Positions 8,902-20,295 of a DNA stretch of 64,000 nucleotides are shown here, in pieces. Location of the stretch: contig CM055828.1 in assembly GCA_029582265.1 (NCBI GenBank), positions 13,799,777 through 13,863,776 of the forward strand, given 5' to 3'. Positions within the stretch are counted from its first letter, which is position 1. Every line of letters starts with the position of its first letter. The notes below the pieces were generated by a model. That model had not been told where the DNA came from, did no database searches, and saw nothing but the letters and a program-made list of their open reading frames with translations. The stretch comes from Zoroaster sp. YZ-2022 (taxonomy: Eukaryota > Echinodermata > Asteroidea > Forcipulatida > Zoroasteridae). The position numbers and the translations under genes were made by a program.

Positions 8902-9576
8902 ATGGAAGAAGTTGCTAAACTATTGACAGAAAATCCACTCTCCGCGTCAGCGTCTACCAATGTTGATATAAACGACGATGCGCTACTATTGAAGCAAAAA
9001 CTACGAGATAAACGACTCTTGGCGGTTGTATCGGGAGGAGATTCGAGAAAAAAAAATCGGTAAAGAGTATTCCATCAACGATATTGAAGCACTAAGTACG
9101 GAAGAGCGAGATGTATTACCGTACTCACGCAATACGAAACAAAATTAGGCCGCGATATAACCCAGTCTTTAGGCAGCGCTATTCTAACGCTATACGCTAA
9201 ATTATTAGGATTTAGTTTAAATCGTATTGATTTATACGGACATCAATTTCAAATTAACGACGAAGGTAAATTAATTTCAGATTTAGAAAAAGATCCATTT
9301 ATCTCGAGCATGCTTTCTACCGTAGCGTGTGAAACATACTACAAGTACGGAATGTTGATTGCGCCGCTCAGTGCAACGCTAATTACGGCAAAACATTTAA
9401 AAAGAAAAGAAGAATCTTGTACAGATAATAAAAGCGATGGAGACGAACGAGTTGGAGAATACGCAACCGGAGCAACCGCAAGCTGTAAAAACGTTGAGGA
9501 CTGTAACGAAACCAGCCAAGAAAAAAGAAAAAAAAAAAAAAAGAGTCGCGGCTGGGAAAAGACTCGCCGAACTTAA
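8902..9576 (+). pseudogene. Conserved Polinton protein (MEEVAK type), frameshifted
   Basis: It starts MEEVAKLL and aligns with 54637-55272 in copy 2. The matching blocks are RLLAVV-GG-SRK, GKEYSINDIE, an LGS-I-LYAKLLG block, DLEKDP, and YYKYGMLIAPLSATLITAKH. A run of eight A near 9050 shifts the frame and a second shift follows near 9120. The C-terminal part (9310-9576) is hydrophobic then basic. It overlaps the next gene (9437 onward) in another frame, exactly as in copy 2, so overlapping genes are ancestral. Function unknown; a membrane-associated virion protein is possible. Confidence 0.6.
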
Positions 9577-9870
9577 TAAAAAGAAAAACTACAACTCGCT
9601 AAAGACGCGAGTAAAACTCGTTATGCGACGCCGCAAGCGCCAACGAGTTATGTTCAAAAAGAAGAAAACAACTCGTCAAACTACTACTACTTTATCGCTA
9701 TTGGTTTAGCCGTTGGCGCTTATTTCCTTTTTAGTGAAAAAGAGCCAGCGGTAGTAAAAGAGCCGCCAAAACCACTCTCCTCGCGCTTCTCGTCAGAGTC
9801 AGCGTTAAGCTCCCCACCTTTGTTTAAACCCGCGCCAACGAGACAACAACATGTTTTTGAAATGGAATAA
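9437..9870 (+). pseudogene. Basic VAAGKRLAELN membrane protein, frameshifted
   Basis: It opens METNELENTQPE and has a lysine-rich middle with VAAGKRLAELNKKK, a motif also in copy 2 (55160-55612) and common in this Polinton group. A shift near 9590 separates this from the C-terminal part. That part holds one hydrophobic helix (FIAIGLAVGAYFLF) and ends FEME-stop at 9868-9870. The layout is a basic cytosolic region, one membrane helix and a short proline-rich tail. DNA or membrane association in the virion is inference from charge alone. Confidence 0.55.
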
Positions 9871-9911
9871 AAGTGTTTTTTTTTTAATTTTTATATTGAC
9901 GAGTATAAAAT

Positions 9912-10156
9912 ATGATGGATATGAAAACAATCGCCGATTCAGCCTATCCCAGCGCCGTTTTGACTCTTTTTGTTGTTTTATATAGCATGCTCGGTAAAAA
10001 GTATTAAGCGTAGAACCAGCCAATTTAAATAAATTGGATATAAAAGACTCGCTAAAACTTACCGCGACGCTTGGATTATCTTCGATGACGCAAATGTGGT
10101 TAGTACAACAAGGAATTTTACCATCCTCGCTTATGCCTAAAAATCCTACGGAATAA
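9912..10156 (+). pseudogene. Small hydrophobic protein, frameshifted
   Basis: The counterpart of the 81-residue protein at 55632-55877. It starts MMDMKTIADSAYP, has a hydrophobic helix (AVLTLFVVLYSMLGKK), and meets a stop at about 10005 after a single-base shift. In the next frame the conserved half continues with LKLTATLG and WLVQQGILP motifs to a stop at 10154-10156. The family looks like a two-helix membrane protein, and a holin-like or virion-membrane role is only a guess. It lies 21 bases before integrase. Confidence 0.55.
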
Positions 10157-10177
10157 ATATATTTATAAATATTAAAA

Positions 10178-11409
10178 ATGGACGAGCGAACTCGTTTAAA
10201 ATTACAAAACGCTTATTATAGTCCGAAAGGATACTACAAAGGTCTCGACGCTATTAATAAATTAGCAAAAGAAACCAAGGTAAATAAAAAATTAGTTTCT
10301 CAGTAAATAAAAAAGCAAGCGTTGTGGCAAATTTATTTACCCTATCCTAAATACATTCCAAGACCGACTAGTTCAAATAGTACGTTTGAAAAACCAAATG
10401 AGGTTCATCAAGCTGATTTATTGTTTCTTCCGCACGATACGTTAGGTAAAAAGACGTACAAGTACACGTTAACCGTCGTGGATGAAGCCAGTAGATATAA
10501 AGAAGCCGAACCATTAACCGATAAAACCGCCGCGCAAGCTCGGTAACGCGTTTGACAAAATTTATAAACGTTCGCGGCTAACTTGGCCAGCGCGCTTAAA
10601 AGTATACTGAACAAAATTATAAACGCCCCATGTGGCACTTTGAAACTTTTATTAGCCTTAGAGCTTGCAAAATCATACAAAATTCATTTTGTTGTACAAT
10701 ATGCTACAGATTACTGTCCGTTAGAACACGATAGTGGCGTCTGGCAATCATGGACATGCATGTGGACACGGTGGGGGTCAGGTTGAAACATGGGGCGTTT
10801 ATATTTTTGCTCAGTGTAGATCCCGGAAAAGAATTTATGAGTAGCGTAAACGTAACAATGAGTAAACAAAATGTAAAAATTCAAAGAAGCGAGGCCGGTA
10901 ATCATAGAGCCCAAGGTATAGTAGAGCGATTTAATAGAACTTTGAGCGAAAGATTATTTTCTCATCAATACGCTAAAGAAATAGCGTCGGGAGAAAGAAA
11001 TAGAGAATGGGTTAAAAGATTACCGTTGGTTGTAAAAGCGTTAAACAACGAGACGACGCGACTCATAAATTTAAAACCTAAAGACGCGATTAAATTACCC
11101 GTAGTCGAGCAAAATCCAGCCTCACCGGCTGTAAGCGGTAAAAAGAATGGAAAAAGAATTCCAACGAGCAGCTTAGTTAGGTATTTATACGCGCCCGGTG
11201 AAGCTGAAAAAGATACGAGACGTCGCGCGACCGATCCTATATGGAGTATAACAATTTATAGACTAGCTAAAACGATGAAAGCCGCGAATCAACCCATCTT
11301 GTATTATTTAGCATCCGCTCCGGGTGTAGACGCGGGTCCCGCTCGTAGTTTTGTAAAAGAAGAATTACAAATTGTACCGCGAGATACAGAAAATCCTCCG
11401 ATTAAATGA
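10178..11409 (+). pseudogene. Polinton retrovirus-like integrase, interrupted
   Basis: An rve-superfamily integrase matching 56401-57405. The N-terminal helical region (MDERTRLKLQNAYYSP) ends at a TAA near 10306. The core follows with HQADLLFLPHD (first Asp), and the frame is lost at about 10540. A 212-bp MITE (10605-10816) splits the gene just before the second Asp (DPGKEFM). The third acidic residue is in GIVERFNRTLSERLF. The C-terminal block (VRYLYAPGEAE, then REELQIVPRDT-like residues) is conserved. Integrases of this type insert linear viral DNA with short target duplications. At least three separate lesions make this copy inactive. Confidence 0.8.
10605..10816. mobile_element. 212-bp MITE inside integrase, TA target
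   Basis: The two ends are inverted repeats: YACTGARCAAAAWTATAAA followed by CGCCCCATGT, read inward from each side. TA dinucleotides flank it at 10603-10604 and 10817-10818. Removing it restores the run of integrase-like coding sequence around the second catalytic Asp, so the insertion boundary is clear. TA duplication and short TIRs fit a mariner/Tc1-type or related non-autonomous element. It has no coding capacity. It must be younger than the Polinton insertion. Confidence 0.8.
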
Positions 11410-11417
11410 TTGTAAAG

Positions 11418-14400
11418 CTACGCTAGTAGCGTCGCAGCTTTAGCGGCTACGCTATAATGACCGTAAGCATGAGTAAGTATTCCATCCTCTAAAATATATT
11501 TCTTTGTGTCTAAAGGAGATAACGATATTTTATTTACTCGCGTTGTATATAATCTATGTTTTTCATGCCTAATAAAATTCATAGGGTGATAAAGCGTATT
11601 ATTTTGAGATAAAACTTGTTTATATCGCGAGTGTTTAATATCCTGTTCTAAAACTTGTTTTTTAACGCCTTTAGCTTTTTTTATTTCTTTTTCATTCGGT
11701 AAAAGTATCGAATACATTTTTGGCCATAAACATACAATTTCGTGGATGCATTTCCCGCGATCTCGTCTTTCATTTTACCTATTACTTTTTTTAAAACTTT
11801 CGAATGTAAAAAATGATCTTGTTTATAATTACTAAAATCGTATAAAGATTTGTTTTTATATAAATCTTTATATACATCTTTCGTTCGAATCTCGAGTAAC
11901 AAGCTGTCCGTATCCGTGTAAATCAACTCGCACTCGTCAGCGTACTTTGTTTTTAAATGATTAATAATAAATCTCGTACATTAAATGTTTAGATAAATCC
12001 AGTATGCTCATTCCTACGTAGACTGGGCGGTTGAGAACAAGTTTTATTTTGTGCATGTGAATCGCCACTAAATCATTATCAAAAATCCTAGCCTCGGCAA
12101 AATTTGGTTTCGCGATGAGTGAACGAATTTGATTTTCTGCTTTTTCATCGTTTAACCGCTTTAAATTCACATTAACTCGTTTTCGTACATTTTCCATCGT
12201 TTTTCCAAAAACTGAATTGTTCATGAGTTTGTACAAATCTTTTTCAAAATCACTCGTTGCGTCTTTTCTGAGTTGAGTGTTTAAATCGATGTATGATTTC
12301 ATCCATGGTGATTCATCAAATTCTAAAACGCGATGAATTTTAGTTAGTTTCATACCGAGTTGTAAATATAATTTCAAGTTACGATAATGAAGCACGTAGT
12401 TGCGTTTATCATATAAATTGGGGACTAATTTTTCAACGTTTGGGGCTGGTTTGTCGTTTAATAACTCAAGCTGATATGGTGACATCCATTCTTTCGGTAC
12501 CGTTAACGACTCTGGCGCGAGTGGAAATGCGTCGTGAGAATCGTGTAATTCTTTGGGTATTCTAAATCAACTTCTAAAATGCATCCTTTCTTACGCGTTA
12601 ATCCCTCGCTCTCGAGCCTGTTAATTTGTTTACTAGTCATCCATTTAAAATTACCGGTTGGTAAAGGTTGACTCATCGCGTACCCGTATAAATTATTCGC
12701 GTCCAAGTACATAATGTAGCTTGATGGTTTTGATTTATCGTAATCGGGTAAATATGCATTGTTTGCTTTAGCGTATCGTTTACTTACCATGCACGTTCCT
12801 CCTCTCGTACCTTTTTCTATAAATAAATGCATGTTGACGTCTGTAAACAAATCTAAACAAACTTTTGAATGTTTTAATAAAGCGTCCCAACTTAATCCAG
12901 GACTCGTATAATAATTAGCCGGGTCTAAACCGTACTCTCGTAAACAAGTAGCGCGAAAATTTTCAAATACATCCGCTAATAAGCAAGTATCTGTACGCAC
13001 GTATAAATCGTGATAATCACCTAAATTTTTACAATCAAACTTGTTATAAACGTTTTTCGCGTGTTCGTATTGTTCTTTAGTAATGCGCTGGTTGTTTAAA
13101 CTACTATAACAAGATTCTATAGAAGGAAGACGCGTTTCTTTGAATCTTTCAAAACTATCCATGTATTCGTAAGGATAAATACCCTTGCTTTTAGCAAGAT
13201 TAAATTTTTCTAAATCTGATTCAAACTTGCTAGTAATTGGGAAAACGTTGTTTGATTTTACGAGTTTATCCAACGACGCTAGTAAAAATTGAGCGCTGTC
13301 GATAAATCGTAGTTGCCCGATTGAAAAAGAAATATATTTTTCGATATTGTTTGGAATACACGTTAAATTTCCTCGCGTTTGACCCGCTGCTTGCATAATG
13401 AGGTGTGAGTCGTAGCCTCGTAAATTATGAAATACGACCGGAATAAAAGTTTTACCTGGTTTTAAACTTAGTTTTAAATTACAACAATTGTGCGCTGCAC
13501 CTCGATATTTACCGGTAATGTGACAATGATCGCGTACTTTACTAAACTTGGCATCAACCTCCGCCGCGCAAGCGTCGTTTTCAAAAAATTCCCTTTCACA
13601 TATCCAACATTTTTTTGCACCCGTATAATCTTTTACACCTTCTTCAGTCATTATTATTTTTTGAGAGTTTTTAATCATCTCGTTGATGTTTTCTTCTTCT
13701 TTTTCTAATTCATTTAAAAAATGCTTAGCGGCATCTTCTCCCCTATACGTAACGGGAGAACTAGTTTCTCCGTCGCAACGAACGACGACGTACGAATAAC
13801 CGCAAACGATGTGTTCTTGTAGTTTTATAGTATTAGTTGCGCTACGCGTCAGCGCATTTACGTCGTCAATCTTTTTAATAATACTTTCAAAGTCGGCGTA
13901 TACAACGAAAGGAACTTTCATCTTTTTATGAAAATTTATAAATTTTACCGTATCGTTTTTACCCCTTTCCGGCATAACGACCATCGTCGGTCTGTCGTTA
14001 ATTCCCTTACACATTTTTACGTGATTTTCGAGATACTCTTCCGTTGAAAAACCCTGTAAACATCTCAAACAAAAATGCTGACGATGGCCGTGTTTAGTTT
14101 GGTTGGAAAGTAATTTATTCACATCTTTAATCCAAACGTAGTGAGATCTAGTTCCTTCTTCTTTACTCTTCGCGCGCTTCTCGTCAGAGTTAGAGTCAGC
14201 GTGAATTAATAATAAATTTATACGATCTAATTCCGCGGGTTGATCGCTGAGGCGATAAACTAGTATCGATTTTGATTCGCAACCAAAAACGTTTATCGCT
14301 ATACAATTTTGCTTCTCTACTTTTTTTATTTGACTGATTGGTGTAGGCGCATCTACACCATCAAAATTTAAACCATCCTCCGTCGGGTATTTAGACATTC

Positions 14401-15262
14401 TTTGAGGATCTTTTAAAGTTGGAAAACGATGCGCACGAAGCGACCACCGCAAACAATCATCGTCGTTGTTTTTTACGTTGATGCACGCTTTTTTATTTTT
14501 TATATAGTCGCATAGCTCGATATAAGAACCTCCTCTCAAAGGTTGATATCTCGCGATAGCGATATTCATAACGATACGATCTACCTCCCATCCAGAACCC
14601 TCTTGAGTCCATTTTTCTAAAGACTCGGCAATTTGTGAAAAAACGGTATTAAATATATTTTCAATGTCATCCAAATTCAATAAAACAATTTGTCTATTAT
14701 TATGAAATCTTGGTTCGGCAGAATCGATCCTACCGTTTAGGTTTTCTTTACGTAATTTAATACGTATATATATCATAAATTTGTACGACGTGAATTCTTG
14801 TAAGTCTATACCCAACTTGGCTCTAATCTTTGGTTTTACCGCTTCCCAAAAAATGTTTAAATCTTTTTCTTTGCTATGATTCAGCGGAACTACCATTCTT
14901 CGTTCGCGTAAATATCTTCCACCGTCAATCGGGGGTTTAAATCTCAACTCTTCTTCTTGACCGTGAAACCTTTTAATGGCAGCGATGTAGTCCTTTTTTA
15001 ACAACCGCCCACTTTTACCCACGCCGCGTTGAGGTAAAACAATATTTTCAGACTCTATACGCTCTCTCAATCCCACTAAACTTAATTTATACAGCGACTT
15101 TGGTTTACGGCGACGCAAATATTTTTTTACCGCGTTGTAATATGAACGTTTATCTACTTTACCATTTTGGTTTTGTATAAGAATTATGGGTCTATGCGAG
15201 CGCGCAAATATTTTCAATTCTGGCAATGTCCATCTCGATAAATATTTTCTTCTTGATTCCAT
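11418..15262 (-). pseudogene. Protein-primed family B DNA polymerase, frameshifted
   Basis: The main frame (12503-15262, ATG at 15262; the frame is open to 15283 without another ATG) carries the following in order: a C2H2-like finger (FCLRCLQGF), exonuclease I motif (VVYADFES), a CWICERE-to-HCHITGKYRGAAH zinc cluster, exonuclease II (LRGYDSHLI), YHDLYVRTDTCLLADVFENF, and polymerase motif A (LDANNLYGYAMSQPLP). Shifts near 12530 and 11960 move the palm into new frames (11961-12485, then 11681-11926). The second part holds motif C (YTDTDS, near 11905-11920). A further shift near 11700 leads to the C-terminus at 11418. The family replicates linear genomes from a protein primer. The catalytic motifs are all present but in disconnected frames. 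Confidence 0.85.
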
Positions 15263-15263
15263 A

Positions 15264-15292
15264 CTCTCTTTACTATTAAACAAGATAATATT
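15264..15292 (-). promoter_or_regulatory. Shared upstream motif before polB
   Basis: On the minus strand ATTATCTTGTTTAATAGTAAA lies about 10-30 bases before the polB ATG. It matches the sequence before the orphan gene at 2511 in 13 of the first 14 positions and loosely matches that before 1105. The repeat of one motif before three genes of the fragment is the evidence for a promoter. Confidence 0.4.
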
Positions 15293-15404
15293 TTTTGTTT
15301 TTCTCGTTTCGATTTCTCATTTTTTAAACTTACTTTTTAGATAATCTTTTTTCTCAACCTACCCTACTTCTAATACGCACAAAAACATTTCATGTTTTGC
15401 CGCG

Positions 15405-15565
15405 CGAGTGTGACGTCATCATCTTTTTTATGACGTCAACCACTTTTTGAAAAATGATTTTTTGAAAAATGATTTTAAGTAGATGCGCTAGAAAGGGATT
15501 TTTTGAAAAATTATTTTTTGAAAAATGATTTTAAGTAGATGCGCTGGTTTCGGCATCTAACATAC
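15405..15565. repeat. Copy 1 right-end region: TGACGTCA pair and 56-bp repeat
   Basis: Two TGACGTCA palindromes (about 15412 and 15432) flank a T-run, similar in spacing and flanks (TTTTTGA downstream) to the pairs at 2579-2603. They are followed by two copies of a 56-bp unit containing GATTTTAAGTAGATGCGCT (starting about 15471 and 15527). These sequences appear to be the decayed terminus of copy 1. No inverted match to the copy 2 TIR was seen. Confidence 0.5.
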
Positions 15566-16225
15566 CACTGTTTTTTATTTATTATTATTTTTTTGGTAGA
15601 TTGCACATGCAATTTTGTAACTGAGGAGGCCATCCTGTTAAAATGAAACAGCAAATAAAACAAATTAAACATTGTTGATCAACATTTAACTTTGCTACAT
15701 GTTAATTTAACACTTTAATTTAACTTAAGAGTATAGTCACTGACTGAACTCTCAAAACTTATTTTACAAAACGTCCAGAGAGTGGGGTGGGGTTCCATGA
15801 TTATACTGTAGTGTTTTCTTTCATGTAAACATAGAAACATTTGTAATTCTAATCCATTGTATACTTTCCCATACAGTATTCCCAGTGTTTGTGTACTATT
15901 TGACCCAGTATTGCCAAGCTTCGTAATTGATGACCCTCATTTTAACCTTTGCTCTCAGACTTCTTGTGCATAGTTTTATTACTTTGGGGATAGTCAGCCC
16001 TACAAGTATTCTTACCATATGTCAAGTTATACCTCTCTGTTTTCAAACACACAGCAAACAACAACTCCACAAACGCTCTCTCCTTATTTTTACCATGTAA
16101 AAGTTCATATGTATTACTGTTGATCGCCAGTCAGAATAAAGGTTTATCTCCGAACACAAAAAATAGTGTGACTTGTTTTTCTTCATCGAAACACACTAAA
16201 TTGGTGACCCAGACGTGATCCGAAG

Positions 16226-17104
16226 ATGCCTGACAACATAGACAGTAAGATTGTGGCCCCAGTCAACCTGAAGCTACCACCGTACTGGCCAGCGGATCCA
16301 CATGTATGGTTCGCTCAAGTGGAAGCCCAGTTTGCTACAAGAGGCATCACCATGGAGAAAACCAAATACGATTACATCATCGCGGCCCTCACCCCTGCAA
16401 TTGCACAAGAAGTGAGGGACCTTCTCCTCGACCCACCAAAAGACAACCCATACAAAACACTGCGTGCGGAGCTTATTAGAAGAACCACGGCGACTGAACA
16501 GAAACGGCTGCAGCAACTCCTTACGGATGAAGTTCTGGGAGACCGTAAACCGACACAGTTGTTGCGACATATGCGCCAACTCCTCGGCGACCGGGCGTTA
16601 GAGGACTCTATTCTGCGCCAGTTGTTTCTCCAACGCCTGCCGGCAAATGTTCAACTAGTCATAACGACTGCCGGAGACTCCCTGAAGATGGAACAACTGG
16701 CGGAGCTTGCCGACAAAGTCATGGATGTTGCAGTACAATCCCGATTAGTCAATTCTATGACACCCATGACCACAACAGCAGCGAGTTCGGCCCAACCTAC
16801 GAACCTGCAGAATGAAGTGGGGCGCCTTCGCGGGGAAGTAAATCGCCTCACAGTACAACTACAGAATCTATCAACCCGTCCTCAACGCTCCCGTTCGCGT
16901 GCAAGGAATCGCTCGCCCCAGCAGCCTCGCTCCAGCACTCCAGCTCCAGACACTGATGACGCCGGCATGTGCTGGTATCACGCCAATTTCGGTGACAATG
17001 CCCGTAAGTGCAAAAACCCGTGCTCGTTCTCGGGAAACGACAGTGCCAGCCACTTGCGGCGACAAGTTCCGCTGGCCCATCACAAAGTCGCCTTTTCTAC
17101 GTGA
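16226..17104 (+). pseudogene. Ty3/gypsy gag
   Basis: A 292-codon frame from MPDNIDSKI. The early KLPPYWPADPHVWFAQVEAQF block is the typical capsid N-terminal signature of this gag type. Arg/Ser-rich sequence and a zinc-knuckle-like CWYHANFG-C-C cluster follow near residues 250-265. The knuckle is imperfect compared with CCHC. The frame ends just before the protease region, which is in another frame (17008-17271), so gag-pro is shifted or overlapped. Confidence 0.7.
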
Positions 17105-18754
17105 CAGACCGCTCCACAAAGCAGCGTTTCCTCATTGACACCGGGGCCGAAGTAAGTGTTCTTCCACCAACGCGGTTGGATCGATCACGGCCATACCATG
17201 GTTTTCAACTACAGGCAGCAAATAAATCCGCAATTGCCACTTTCGGTGAACGGTCACCACACTGGATGTAGGACTGCGACGGACATGCCGATGGATATTC
17301 ACCATAGCTGATGTTCAACAGCCAATATTGGGCGCTGATTTTCTTCGACATTTCAACCTCTTGGTTGATGTCCGCAATTGTCGACTCCTTGACGCAACCA
17401 CTAACGTCAGCGTCAACGGCACTGCGTCTACAGTTCAAGCAATCAGCCCAATGTTCGCAACCTTCGACTCCCGCTCATCTTTCCACGTACTGTTCGCGGA
17501 TTTTCCCGACATCACTCGCCCCTGTTATAATGCCAACTCTACCAAGCATGACGTCACGCATCACATCATAACCAAAGGACAGCCAGTTTCCGGGCGCCCG
17601 CGTCGTTTAGCGCCCGACAGACACAAGATTGCCCGTCAAGAATTCGATCATATGCTACAGCTTGGCATCATCCGCCCATCGAGTAGCAATTGGTCATCAC
17701 CATTGCACATGGTCCCCAAAAAGACACCCGGGGATTGGAGGCCATGTGGGGACTACAGGGCATTGAATAACATCACTATACCTGACCGCTATCCAATTCC
17801 CCATTTCCAAGATTTTACGGCATCACTCCATGGAAAGCAGATCTTCTCCAAAATTGATCTAGTTCGCGCATATCACCAGATTCCAGTTGAACCTGCTGAT
17901 ATTCCCAAAACAGCTATCACCACGCCGTTCGGACTCTTTGAATTCGTTCGGATGCCGTTCGGACTCCGTAACGCCGCACAAACATTTCAGAGATTCATAG
18001 ACGAAGTCATCCGCGGATTTGATTTTTGCTATGCCTACATTGACAATCTGCTCATTGCCAGTACCACTCCTGCAGAGCATACAAGCATTTGCGCCTTCTC
18101 TTCAGACGTTTGTCGGACTATGGCATTGTCGTCAACCCCGGGAAATGTCAGTTGGGTGTTGATTCACTCGATTTCTTGGGTCATCGCGTTGACTCCAATG
18201 GCATCCGCCCCTTAGAGGAGGAAGGCACGGTCATCCGCGATTTTCCACGACCACCAACTCTGACCAAACTACGTGAATTCCTCGGTCTCGTCAACTTCTA
18301 CCGCCGTTTTATTCCCCGTTGTTCGCAGGTCCTTCAACCGCTCATCGATCTGCTAACTAACGCAAAAAACAAATCTGCACCTATCCCTTGGAATAACACT
18401 GCTACAGCTTCATTTCACTCTATCAAAGCGGCTCTCGCTAATGCCACTCTCCTCGCTCATCCAAAGCCCGACGCGCCCCTGTGCGTCATGACAGATGCTT
18501 CGGATGTCGCTGTGGGAGCTGTTCTTCAACAACGAGTTGCCAATGCATGGCAACCACTCGCATTCTTCTCCAAGAGACTTCAACCAGCAGAGACACGTTA
18601 CAGCACATTTGATCGTGAACTTTTAGCCATATACCTCGCCATCCGCCATTTGCGTCACTCACTCGAGGGTCGTCATTTTCATGTGCTAACGGACCACAAA
18701 CCGCTCACATACGCTCTCAGCACCACAACGGACCGTCACTCCCCTCGCAAGTGA
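17008..18754 (+). pseudogene. Ty3/gypsy pro-RT-RNase H, frameshifted
   Basis: The protease active site LIDTGAEVSVLP is near 17135. The reverse transcriptase frame (17328-18215) contains the blocks [26 protein letters not shown] and [15 protein letters not shown]. The catalytic box reads YIDN instead of the usual YIDD, so one metal-binding Asp is lost. A shift near 18090 moves into the next frame (18089-18754), which carries [21 protein letters not shown] and the RNase H motifs TDASDVAVGAVL and DRELLAIY. No integrase follows. Confidence 0.8.
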
Positions 18755-18939
18755 CCCATTGTTAACGCTGATGTGGGGATGTGTCGATTAGCACTGACAA
18801 TTAAAACGAAATAAAGATGCTCTTCAATCGCTACGTGATAAGGATTCAATGATGATTCTAAATTGTTCAGTGTTGTGATAACCGTGTTGTGATAACCGTT
18901 CGGCCGGCAACTTCCATTCGCCACTGAGTAAAATCGAAT

Positions 18940-19120
18940 TGCCTTTACATTTGATTTTAATTTTGCCCTACACCGACGTGTGTATACCACTGCTGCATAC
19001 TCAGTGCTTTCCGAGTGTCTGTGAAAAACTACACAGGCGACTCGGGCGGGATTCAAACACACGACCTCCTGCTTACTGTATGTGCAGACGTCTTAACCTC
19101 TCGACCACCGAGCTTGCCCG
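18940..19120 (-). repeat. tRNA-derived SINE-like sequence
   Basis: On the minus strand TGGTCGAGAGGTTAAGACG (A box) is followed about 30 bases later by GGTCGTGTGTTTGAATCC (B box), within a tRNA-like outline. The acceptor ends do not pair well, and the homology continues beyond the tRNA length. It is therefore a SINE head rather than a tRNA gene. Confidence 0.5.
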
Positions 19121-19624
19121 ATGTCGACTGGCTGGCTAGAATCCTCTACAGCATGCAGCGGGTGCCGCGATATAGTTTGATGAAATCAATTGTTTATCAC
19201 CCGACGCAAGACTTTCATCAGACTATGCCCTTACATTATTGGTTTACTTGATTAAAGATACACACCGCCTTTGTCGCGCGAAATTGGGCGATAAAAAACG
19301 CCCCTCAACATTTCATTGTTTTACATATAGGCCTATGGTTGGAAAGATCTTTCAAAAGTAGAATATAATTGTCCACACAAGTCCCCCTGAAAAATGCGTC
19401 GTTTTTCTGTTATTGTACAAAAACCAATGTCATGTGACTTTCTTGAACCAAAATTTGTCCAGAAAACTCACGAGGACAAAAGTTATAGTCGCACTTTCAG
19501 ACGTTTAAAAAGTTCATTACTGAACCAAATTCAAGAATAATTATTTTTTATAGTTCATTGATACATGACAAAAGTGAAATGATTTTGAAACAATGGGTGA
19601 AAATTGTCAAAATCGGCAAAAAGA

Positions 19625-19740
19625 CGAAAGTCTTGGCACTTTCCCGAGACACCGGGAACCGAACCAAGACTGTACCAGTACAGCCATGGGCGTCAGCGCG
19701 GCAAAGCGCCCGAGGCGTGAGCCCGCTGGTTAGGCCATAA
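19625..19740 (-). repeat. Possible second tRNA-derived SINE fragment
   Basis: On the minus strand TGGCCTAACCAGCGGG resembles an A box, and GGTTCGGTTCCCGG, about 60 bases on, resembles a B box. The spacing is long for a tRNA and no cloverleaf was found. Weak call. Confidence 0.25.
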
Positions 19741-20295
19741 ATATATGAACACTTTTTGCGTGGAAGCGTAAAGCAGGGTCTCGACCACTGTGGTGCTTTT
19801 CGTGTCGGGTATTTTGAATTATGATACTGCCAGCGAGTTTAGTTTTGGAAACACCAATGACGCATTCATTCGGAACATTGTCACAGCCCCTTCATCATAT
19901 CAACACCAATAAAAAAGTGACAAAAACTGTTCAGTTTGGAAGGCCATCCGTCAAAATCAACGCCAGAATTTCGACCGAGCGGGCTGGGCGAAGAAAGGCT
20001 CACCGTCTACGGCAAAAAAAACGACGCATGCCTGGCGACCATTGACGGGCCAGCCAACCTCAAATGATAGCAAACACTCAGGGATTTGATTGTTGAACGT
20101 GGTGGTGACCATGATGATACCATGAATAATGTCGCATTTGTAGGATTATTGTTGGACAGGTAAGAGTAATAAAAGAGAAATAATTATTGTTTGATAATAT
20201 AATACTCGTAGGGCTTTTTGTGTGGCTGTAGCCCTATGCTGAACTCTTATGATGAATTTCTGTGAGCCATCACATTATTTTTGATAGTTCCTATA
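19741..20295 (+). other. Mostly unassigned; weak candidate exon at 20082-20159
   Basis: Bases 20082-20159 follow an ACTCAG acceptor and precede a GTAAGA donor. The frame translates to a plausible ERGGDHDDTMNNVAFVGLLL stretch. Its phase does not join directly to the exon at 21578, so either another exon lies between or it is chance. An open frame at 19821-20045 has no recognisable similarity. Confidence 0.2.

Larger units (their letters stand above)
3837..15565. mobile_element. Polinton/Maverick copy 1, left-truncated, decayed
   Basis: This block keeps the gene order of the complete element at 47034-61221: tail-anchored protein (+), coiled-coil protein (-), small membrane protein (-), MCP (+), ATPase (+), three small genes (+), integrase (+), PolB (-). 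The left boundary is a LINE insertion or rearrangement inside the first gene. The right boundary is soft: polB starts at 15262 and the last element-like sequence (paired TGACGTCA sites and a 56-bp repeat) ends near 15565. No target duplication could be identified. Frameshifts and stops occur in most genes, so this is an endogenous viral fossil. Confidence 0.8.
15600..18755 (+). mobile_element. Truncated Ty3/gypsy LTR retrotransposon
   Basis: A gag frame, an aspartic protease motif, a Ty3-type reverse transcriptase and RNase H occur in the usual order, and the integrase is missing. Upstream of gag is TTGGTGACCCAGACGTGATC (16199-16218), which fits a primer binding site just after a 5' LTR ending near 16195. 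The LTR start could not be fixed, and no 3' LTR was recognised. The sequence is broken at about 18755, within or just after RNase H. It is GC-richer than the Polinton DNA beside it, and several shifts show it is dead. Confidence 0.75.

Noticed and set aside
10322..10786. Separate small genes within 10322-10786
   Set aside because: They are fragments of integrase and of the MITE inserted in it.
3170..15565. CATCTRACATAC string as a shared Polinton terminus with the copy 2 TIR
   Set aside because: A similar CATCTGACATCC occurs inside the copy 2 TIR but in the opposite orientation relative to the terminus and without flanking similarity; probably chance.
18940..19120. Functional tRNA gene on the minus strand
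   Set aside because: A and B boxes are present but the acceptor stem does not pair properly and homology appears to extend past the tRNA; SINE is more likely. The same applies to 39640-39720.
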